Under the pieces are notes generated by a model. The model saw nothing but the letters and a program-made list of their open reading frames with translations, made no database searches and was not told where the DNA came from. A program made the position numbers and the translations under genes. Below, one piece after another: positions 1-6,264 of a stretch of DNA of 6,264 nucleotides. How positions within the stretch are numbered: position 1 is the stretch's first letter; each line of letters starts with the position of its first letter. This DNA is from Burkholderiales bacterium (lineage in GTDB: Bacteria; Pseudomonadota; Gammaproteobacteria; Burkholderiales; SG8-39), in contig DAIDTN010000125.1 in NCBI GenBank assembly GCA_027457185.1, positions 1 to 6,264 of the forward strand, in the 5' to 3' direction.

Positions 1-647
1 ATGCCACCATGGGCAGCGGCATCGACAAGCGCAGTCTGGAAAGTTCCGTGTACCAGGTGCTGCTGGGGCTGACGACGGTGCAGTCGGTGCGGCAAAAATC
101 CGACAGCGGCGGCTACGATCTGGTGCCGGCGAACCGCGAGCTTGCCGGCGCCGAGGTCGAGATGGTGGAACTGGAGAACCGCGAAACCCGGCTCAAGTCT
201 GCATTGGTCTCGGTCGCGGCGGAATACGATTTCATTCTACTCGACTGCCCGCCGGCGCTGAACCTGCTCACGCTCAACGGCCTGGTCGCGGCCGACGCGG
301 TGATGATTCCGATGCAATGCGAGTACTACGCCCTGGAAGGCTTGAGCGATTTGGTAGAGACCATACGCAAGGTGCGCAAGCACCTCAATCCGGGGATCGA
401 GATCGAGGGCTTGCTGCGCACCATGTACGATCCGCGCAACTCGCTCGCGCAGCAGGTCTCGGCGCAATTGCAGCAGCACTTCGGCGACAAATTGTATGCA
501 ACTATCATTCCGCGCAACGTGCGTCTCGCGGAGGCGCCGAGCTACGGCGCGCCGGCGTTGAGCCTGGACAAGGCGTGCAAGGGTTCGCAGGCATATATAG
601 CGCTGGCGGACGAGCTTCTGTCGCGCTCGGTCGCCGCAATTGCCTGA
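1..647 (+). CDS. parA: Chromosome-partitioning ATPase ParA (Soj-like), 3' portion, truncated at the left edge
   Basis: ParA is a deviant Walker-type ATPase that works with ParB-bound parS to move replicated origins apart on the nucleoid. The reading frame is already open at position 1: the leading bases complete an N-A-T-M-G-S-G stretch typical of the segment just after Walker A' in ParA. The ATG at position 9 is therefore internal and not the start. About 45 N-terminal residues, including the P-loop lysines, lie outside the window. Counting from that internal Met, the visible family blocks are the switch II region LLDCPPALNLLTLN (about 77-90), PMQCEYYALEGLSDL (101-115) and the C-terminal segment IIPRNVRLAEAPSYG. 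The gene ends with TGA at 645-647, 41 bp before parB, so the two are almost certainly co-transcribed. MinD and plasmid ParA proteins are relatives, but the YYALEGL block and the parB neighbour favour chromosomal ParA. Confidence 0.96.
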   Translation, partial: ATMGSGIDKRSLESSVYQVLLGLTTVQSVRQKSDSGGYDLVPANRELAGAEVEMVELENRETRLKSALVSVAAEYDFILLDCPPALNLLTLNGLVAADAVMIPMQCEYYALEGLSDLVETIRKVRKHLNPGIEIEGLLRTMYDPRNSLAQQVSAQLQQHFGDKLYATIIPRNVRLAEAPSYGAPALSLDKACKGSQAYIALADELLSRSVAAIA

Positions 648-688
648 GCCTTCGTGAACCGACGAATACCTACAGTGGGCAGGCGAGG

Positions 689-1525
689 ATGAAGGGACTG
701 GGACGCGGGCTGGACGCGCTGCTGGCGAAGGACGAGGACGCCGGTGGCGACGCCCTCAAGACGGTCAAGCTGGACGATCTGCAGCCGGGCAAGTATCAGC
801 CGCGTACGCGTATGGACCAGGCTTCGCTGGAAGAGCTGGCACGCTCGCTCAAAGCGCAGGGCGTGATGCAGCAGATTCTGGCGCGCCCCCTGGGCAAGGG
901 ACGCTACGAAATCATCGCCGGCGAGCGGCGTTGGCGCGCGGCGAAACTAGCGGGCCTGCGCGAAGTGCCGGTGGTGATCCGCGAAGTGCCGGATTCAGCC
1001 GCGCTTGCCATGGCCTTGATCGAGAACATCCAGCGCGAGAACTTGAATCCGCTGGAAGAGGCGACCGGCATCCACCGCCTGATCAACGAATTCAAGATGA
1101 CCCACCAGGAGGCCGCCGAAGCCGTGGGTCGCTCGCGTGCCGCGACCTCGAACCTGCTGCGCCTGCTGAACCTGCCGCAGTCGGTGCAGGCGCTGCTCTA
1201 CGACGGCAAGATCGACATGGGCCATGCGCGCGCCCTGCTCGCGCTCGAAGGCCGGCGCCAGGAGGACCTGGCAATACGGGTGGCCGAGCGCGGGCTGTCG
1301 GTGCGCGAAACCGAGAAGCTGGTGCAGGATATCCTCAACCCGAAGCCGAAGAAATCGAACAGGGTCAAGACCAGTCGCGACATCCTGCGCTTCGAGGAGG
1401 AGCTGTCGGAAAAATTCGGCACCCTAGTCGAAATCAAGCCCGGCAAGCGGGGTGCGGGCAAGCTGGTGATCAGCTACGCCAGCCACGAACATCTCGACGA
1501 TTTGCTGTCCAAATTCAAGGGCTGA
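689..1525 (+). CDS. parB: Chromosome-partitioning protein ParB (Spo0J-like CTPase clamp)
   Basis: ParB binds parS near the origin, spreads along DNA as a CTP-dependent sliding clamp and stimulates ParA. The protein is 278 residues, normal for chromosomal ParB. Domains in order: an N-terminal ParA-stimulating box, KGLGRGLDALL (2-12); the CTP-binding ParB/Srx fold with PGKYQPR (33-39), GERRWRA (78-84) and ENIQRENLNPLEEA (112-125); the parS-reading helix-turn-helix MTHQEAAEAVGRSRAATSNLLRLLN (137-161); a basic linker near 219-227; and a C-terminal dimerisation domain ending LDDLLSKFKG. The ATG at 689 is chosen because it begins exactly at the conserved MKGLGRGLDALL terminus. The frame stays open upstream to 317, but that stretch overlaps parA and does not look like ParB. 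AGG (681-683) gives a weak ribosome-binding site. All motifs are intact. No parS site was found in this window. Confidence 0.97.
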   Translation: MKGLGRGLDALLAKDEDAGGDALKTVKLDDLQPGKYQPRTRMDQASLEELARSLKAQGVMQQILARPLGKGRYEIIAGERRWRAAKLAGLREVPVVIREVPDSAALAMALIENIQRENLNPLEEATGIHRLINEFKMTHQEAAEAVGRSRAATSNLLRLLNLPQSVQALLYDGKIDMGHARALLALEGRRQEDLAIRVAERGLSVRETEKLVQDILNPKPKKSNRVKTSRDILRFEEELSEKFGTLVEIKPGKRGAGKLVISYASHEHLDDLLSKFKG

Positions 1526-1530
1526 AGTTC

Positions 1531-1546
1531 GCGGCGAGAGCGCCGC
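1531..1546. terminator. GC hairpin between convergent parB and pcm
   Basis: GCGGCG (1531-1536) and CGCCGC (1541-1546) form a perfect 6-bp all-GC stem with an AGAG loop. It lies in the 27-bp gap between the stop codons of two convergent genes, where a bidirectional terminator is expected. Neither side has a real T-tract (TCCCATTCAATT follows on the plus strand), so intrinsic termination may be weak. It could instead protect 3' ends after Rho-dependent termination. Confidence 0.45.
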
Positions 1547-1552
1547 TCCCAT

Positions 1553-2302
1553 TCAATTGCCGCGGGTGAGCGGCACGAAGCGCACCGGCAGGCTGCGCTG
1601 GGCCGAGACAGTGCCGTCGGCGCGTTTCAGTATCACTTGCAGGAATTGCACTTCGCCCTCCGCACCGAGCGGAATTACCATGCGTCCGCCCGGTTTCAAT
1701 TGCGCGATCAGAGCCGGCGGTACCTGCGGGGTGGCGGCCGTGACGATGATGGCATCGAAGGGCGCGTGTTCCGGCCAGCCGCTGTAACCGTCGCCGATTC
1801 GGGTTTCGATATTGTTGTAGCCCAACTTCCGCAGCAATGCCGCAGCATGGCTCGCCACCGGCTCGATAATCTCGATCGAGTACACTCGGAGCACCAGTTC
1901 GGCCAGCACCGCTGCCTGATAGCCGGAGCCGGTGCCGATCTCCAATACTGTGTCTCCGGCTCCGAGGTCGAGCAGATCGGTCATGAGGGCGACAATATAG
2001 GGCTGGGAGATAGTCTGCCCGTGGCCTATCGGCAAAGGTTGATTGGCGTAGGCGAGCGCGCCGTAGCTCGCAGGTACGAAGCTATGCCGCGGCACCTTGG
2101 CCATTGCTGCCATCACGCGCGCGCTGAAGGCCGGCCGGCCGGTCTCCGCGCCGGTATCGCGTGCCATGGCGTCAAGCTCTTTGAGCAGAGCGTCGCGCTC
2201 GCGCGCGTACGAACTCTGCGCCTGGGCGCTGCCGTCGGCGAGGGCGCCGACCGGCCCCAACAAGGTATGCAGGATCGAGCGGTGTTTTATGGTGGGGGCC
2301 AT
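1553..2302 (-). CDS. pcm: Protein-L-isoaspartate(D-aspartate) O-methyltransferase
   Basis: Pcm transfers a methyl group from S-adenosylmethionine to isoaspartyl residues in damaged proteins, starting their conversion back to aspartate. From the Met chosen here (249 residues) the family signatures are in order: PLPIGHGQTISQP (about 89-101, containing the family's conserved Ser/Thr region), the SAM-binding motif I VLEIGTGSGYQ (119-129), the acidic end of strand 2 in YSIEI, GDG (170-172) followed by PFDAIIVTAA (181-190), LKPGGRMVIPLG (202-213) and the C-terminal LPVRFVPL. The enzymatic core is complete. The start is uncertain. The frame is open up to 2503, with other ATG codons at 2338, 2356 and 2374, and none has a good ribosome-binding site. 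Even from 2302 the protein is about 40 residues longer than E. coli Pcm (208). The extra N-terminus (basic KHR, then SILHTLLGPVGALA, then an AQA-Q site) looks like a weak Sec signal peptide. The gene is convergent with parB and divergent from the atp operon. Confidence 0.93.
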   Translation of the reverse strand: MAPTIKHRSILHTLLGPVGALADGSAQAQSSYARERDALLKELDAMARDTGAETGRPAFSARVMAAMAKVPRHSFVPASYGALAYANQPLPIGHGQTISQPYIVALMTDLLDLGAGDTVLEIGTGSGYQAAVLAELVLRVYSIEIIEPVASHAAALLRKLGYNNIETRIGDGYSGWPEHAPFDAIIVTAATPQVPPALIAQLKPGGRMVIPLGAEGEVQFLQVILKRADGTVSAQRSLPVRFVPLTRGN

Positions 2303-2335
2303 GAGTTTCAGTCTAGTTCGCCCATCCGCATTTGT

Positions 2336-2384
2336 CATCCGGCGCAATGGCGGCATCCCCGGCTCACGCTTCATTTGCCGGATG
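2336..2384. repeat. 8-bp perfect inverted repeat in the pcm upstream region
   Basis: CATCCGGC (2336-2343) and GCCGGATG (2377-2384) are perfect reverse complements separated by 33 bases. If pcm is transcribed from further upstream, this would be a stem in its leader RNA ending about 33 nt before the ATG at 2302. It has no following U-run on the minus strand. The function is unknown and a chance match is possible. Confidence 0.3.
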
Positions 2385-2473
2385 TCCAAGGCATTTTTCA
2401 CCTGGTGACGGCCCACCTGTCGCAGCGAATCGCCAAACCGGTGCGCAGATAACTTCAACTTCGGCGGTACATG

Positions 2474-2487
2474 TTGATGTGGATCAA
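2474..2487. promoter_or_regulatory. FNR/Anr-type (CRP-FNR family) binding site
   Basis: TTGATGTGGATCAA is an exact match to the FNR-family consensus TTGAT-N4-ATCAA, with both half-sites perfect. Its centre (2480.5) is about 83.5 bp upstream of the start point inferred from the atpI promoter. This is close to the -82.5 position used by class I FNR/CRP activators. On the minus strand the centre would sit at -41.5 if transcription toward pcm began near 2439. That the site is real is supported by its exact palindrome and intergenic location. Which gene it controls, and whether it activates or represses, is inference. Confidence 0.6.
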
Positions 2488-2509
2488 AGCGGCGCAGCCA
2501 CAAGTGCGG

Positions 2510-2530
2510 AATTGTGCCAATTGCAAATTG
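2510..2530. repeat. Phased AATTG repeats overlapping the atpI -35 box
   Basis: AATTG occurs at 2510-2514, 2519-2523 and 2526-2530. CAATT-GCA-AATTG (2518-2530) is a perfect short palindrome that runs into the -35 hexamer at 2528. It may act as an AT-rich UP-type element for RNA polymerase alpha subunits or as a small operator. The evidence is only the pattern and its position. Confidence 0.25.
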
Positions 2531-2557
2531 ACCGTGCTCTGGGAAAGCCGCTATAAT
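2528..2557 (+). promoter_or_regulatory. Sigma-70 promoter of the atp operon
   Basis: TTGACC (2528-2533, five of six consensus bases) and a perfect TATAAT (2552-2557) are separated by 18 bp. Transcription is predicted to begin near 2563-2565, giving a leader of about 17 nt before the atpI ATG at 2581. The position just upstream of the first atp gene and the strength of the match make it the likely main promoter for the whole operon. No other strong promoter was noticed further downstream. Confidence 0.85.
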
Positions 2558-2580
2558 CCGCCCGGTTTTTGCAGCGGGGA

Positions 2581-2958
2581 ATGCGGCGAGTGTGGCGAAA
2601 GTTCCGCCCGGTAATAGGGTTGCAAATACTGGCCACGATCATCGCCGCGTCGATCGCCGCCTGGATAGCGGGCGTACACGGCGCGATTTCGGCGGCCCTG
2701 GGCGGGTCGATCGGCGTTGTCGCCGGACTGGTGTTTGCGCTGCTGGCTGCAAGAAGCGCGCAAATCAAAGGGAGATCCGCAGGGGAGGCCCTCTTCGCCG
2801 CTCTCAGGGCTGAAGCGGCCAAACTTTTCCTGGCAATTTTGCTGCTTTGGCTCGTGCTGGCGACTTATCGGGAAGTCGTCGTGTTTGCGCTGATAGGATC
2901 GTTTGTCGCATCGATCCTGCTCTTCAGCATGGCGTTATTCGCCGGCGACAAGACGTAA
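2581..2958 (+). CDS. atpI: ATP synthase accessory protein AtpI
   Basis: AtpI is a small inner-membrane protein encoded first in many atp operons. It is reported to help assemble the c-ring and is not a stoichiometric subunit. This 125-residue product has four predicted hydrophobic segments (about 12-30, 34-56, 80-97 and 99-120) and a basic N-terminus (MRRVWRKFR). It has the AtpI landmarks SAALGG (37-42) and an AEAxK motif (77-81) corresponding to GEAxK in E. coli AtpI. Start choice: a TTG at 2569 is in frame but lies only about 5 nt from the predicted transcription start, so it is unlikely. The ATG at 2581 is preceded directly by GGGGA. A GTG at 2590 would have that same GGGGA at a better 9-nt spacing and cannot be excluded. 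It is followed 41 bp later by atpB in the same operon. Confidence 0.9.
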   Translation: MRRVWRKFRPVIGLQILATIIAASIAAWIAGVHGAISAALGGSIGVVAGLVFALLAARSAQIKGRSAGEALFAALRAEAAKLFLAILLLWLVLATYREVVVFALIGSFVASILLFSMALFAGDKT

Positions 2959-2999
2959 CGTATCCTTGAAAACGGATAAATCAGGCTAGACGGAACACC

Positions 3000-4174
<1,175 letters not shown>

Positions 4175-4188
4175 TTTGACCGTATCGC

Positions 4189-4213
4189 CGGCCCTGTCGT
4201 TTGGACGGGACCG
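4189..4213 (+). other. Imperfect hairpin in the atpE-atpF gap
   Basis: CGGCCCTGTC (4189-4198) pairs with GACGGGACCG (4204-4213) around a GTTTG loop. It has one C-A mismatch and one G-T wobble. It lies between the atpE stop and the atpF ribosome-binding site (AGGGA, 4216-4220). No T-run follows, so termination is unlikely. With the hairpin upstream of atpE it brackets the atpE cistron. Confidence 0.45.
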
Positions 4214-4228
4214 CCAGGGAATTCGAAC

Positions 4229-4699
4229 ATGAACATCAATTTGACATTGATCGCACAGTCGATTTCGTTCGCGCTTTTCATCCTGTTTACGGTCAAATTC
4301 GTGTGGCCGCCGCTGATGAAAGCCATTGAAGACCGGCAGAAGCAAATTGCCGACGGCCTGGCTGCCGGCGAACGTGGCAAACAGCAGCTGGAAGCTTCCG
4401 GCAGGCGCGCGAACGAGGAAATAGGCAAGGCGCGCGAGCGCGCCGCCGAGATCGTAGCGCACGCCGAGCAGCGCGCCACGCAGATGATCGAGGCGGCCAA
4501 AGGCGCGGCCAAGGAAGAAGGCAACCGCGAGAAGGCTGCCGCCAAGGCGGAGATCGAGCAGGAAGCGTCGCGCGCTCGCGAAGCGCTGCGCGAGCAAGTG
4601 GCAGCGCTGGTCGTGTCCGGCGCGGAGAAGATCCTGCAGCGCGAAGTCAACGCCCAGGCCCACGCCGACCTGCTCACCCAACTCAAGCAAGAGCTGTAA
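4229..4699 (+). CDS. atpF: F1Fo ATP synthase subunit b
   Basis: Subunit b dimerises to form the peripheral stalk that holds F1 still against the rotor. The product is 156 residues, the same length as E. coli b. One N-terminal membrane helix (about 5-24) leads into VWPPLM (25-30) and the conserved R36 in [12 protein letters not shown] long, charged, alanine-rich coiled coil follows (about 40-125), and then the C-terminal delta-binding segment [12 protein letters not shown]. The start at 4229 is supported by AGGGA at 4216-4220 (8-nt spacing) and by the family N-terminus [10 protein letters not shown]. Only one b-type gene is present, so this is the homodimeric b form rather than the b/b' pair of phototrophs and alphaproteobacteria. 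The stop is 7 bp before atpH. Confidence 0.98.
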   Translation: MNINLTLIAQSISFALFILFTVKFVWPPLMKAIEDRQKQIADGLAAGERGKQQLEASGRRANEEIGKARERAAEIVAHAEQRATQMIEAAKGAAKEEGNREKAAAKAEIEQEASRAREALREQVAALVVSGAEKILQREVNAQAHADLLTQLKQEL

Positions 4700-4706
4700 A
4701 CCAACC

Positions 4707-5243
4707 ATGGCCGAGATTGCTACCCTCGCGCGACCCTACGCCGAAGCGGTGTTCCGCCTCGCCGACGACGGCGGCCAGCTCGCCGCTTGGTCGGGCACGC
4801 TGGCGCGCATGGCGCAGGTGGCCGCGCATCCGGACATGCAGGCTTGCATCGGCAATCCCAGCCTAGACCCCGACCAGCTCTACGGCCTGTTCGCCTCGCT
4901 TTCGGGCGAGCTCGACGCCGAGGCGCAGAGCTTCCTGCGCGTGCTCATCGCCAACGATCGTCTGGCACTGCTGCCCGAGATCGATGTCATGTTCGAGGTG
5001 CTCAAGAACGAGCGCGAGGGCGTGGTGGACGCGCAGATCGCGACCGCGTTCGAATTCCAGGGTGGCCAGCTGGCGAGCCTGATAGCCGATCTCGAGAAAC
5101 GCTTCAAGCGCAGGATCAATCCGCAGGTGACGGTCGACAAGAGCCTCATCGGCGGCGTGCGCGTGGTGGTCGGCGACGAAGTCATCGACGGCTCGGTGCG
5201 CGCCAAGCTGAACGCCATGCAGACGGGCTTGCTGAGCAGTTAG
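4707..5243 (+). CDS. atpH: F1Fo ATP synthase subunit delta
   Basis: Delta caps the F1 head and joins the alpha subunits to the b-dimer stalk. The length, 178 residues, is close to E. coli delta (177). The N-terminal helical domain begins with ATLARPYAEAVFRLA (5-19) and contains FLRVLIANDRLALLPEI (76-92). The C-terminal family signature runs from VDKSLIGGVRVVVGDEVIDG (143-162) into SVRAKLNAM. The start follows the atpF stop by only 7 bp and has no clear Shine-Dalgarno sequence. Translation is probably coupled to ribosomes finishing atpF, which would keep b and delta in balance. It is followed by a 37-bp gap and then atpA. Confidence 0.97.
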   Translation: MAEIATLARPYAEAVFRLADDGGQLAAWSGTLARMAQVAAHPDMQACIGNPSLDPDQLYGLFASLSGELDAEAQSFLRVLIANDRLALLPEIDVMFEVLKNEREGVVDAQIATAFEFQGGQLASLIADLEKRFKRRINPQVTVDKSLIGGVRVVVGDEVIDGSVRAKLNAMQTGLLSS

Positions 5244-5280
5244 TCCGCCGCAAACGAATACTTAAGGTTCAGGAGATAGC

Positions 5281-6264
<984 letters not shown>

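Noticed and set aside
9..11. ATG at position 9 as the start of parA
   Set aside because: The bases before it encode the conserved N-A-T stretch that precedes MGSG in ParA, and the resulting protein would lack the Walker A' motif. The gene starts outside the window.
651..666. TTCGT/ACGAA hairpin in the parA-parB gap
   Set aside because: The 5-bp stem with a 6-nt loop is too weak to support a terminator or regulatory role and could easily occur by chance.
1637..2452. Long plus-strand open frame of 271 codons across the pcm locus
   Set aside because: It is antisense to a gene with complete Pcm motifs, and its own translation shows no recognisable family.
2303..2503. Full 316-residue minus-strand frame as the true Pcm protein
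   Set aside because: The first 67 residues resemble no part of Pcm that I know, run through the FNR-type site and have no ribosome-binding site. The open frame is probably incidental.
2506..2520. Minus-strand TTGGCACAATTCCGC as a sigma-54 promoter for pcm
   Set aside because: The GG and GC doublets are separated by 9 bases instead of the required 10, and the -12 element lacks the TT before GC.

Overview
The window is a conserved chromosomal locus from a high-GC proteobacterium, most likely a betaproteobacterium. It joins the end of a chromosome-partitioning operon (parA, parB) to the start of the F1Fo ATP synthase operon (atpI-atpB-atpE-atpF-atpH-atpA). The betaproteobacterial assignment is an inference. 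It rests on the par-atp gene order, the close match of the AtpA, AtpE and AtpF sequences to beta/gammaproteobacterial forms as I remember them, and the GC-rich third codon positions. I cannot name a genus.

Layout. Positions 1-647 hold the 3' part of parA, which is cut by the left edge. Positions 689-1525 hold a complete parB. A short GC hairpin (1531-1546) separates parB from a convergent minus-strand protein-L-isoaspartate O-methyltransferase gene (pcm, about 1553-2302). Positions 2303-2580 form the divergent pcm/atpI control region. It contains a perfect FNR/CRP-type palindrome (2474-2487), a near-consensus sigma-70 promoter (2528-2557) reading into atpI, and smaller inverted repeats. From 2581 to the right edge the atp genes run on the plus strand in the standard order: atpI, atpB (a), atpE (c), atpF (b), atpH (delta) and a truncated atpA (alpha, first 328 residues). 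Hairpins sit in both gaps flanking atpE.

How the genes work together. ParA and ParB segregate the replicated origin region. AtpB, AtpE and AtpF build the membrane proton channel and peripheral stalk. AtpH and AtpA belong to the soluble F1 part, and AtpI assists c-ring assembly. Pcm is a protein-repair enzyme with no direct link to either system; it lies between them on the opposite strand.

I found no mobile element, CRISPR array, tRNA/rRNA gene or undescribed multigene system. The genes themselves are ordinary. The most interesting part is the 280-bp intergenic control region, where an anaerobiosis-type regulator site lies beside the ATP synthase promoter, followed by the paired hairpins around atpE and the unusual N-terminus of Pcm.
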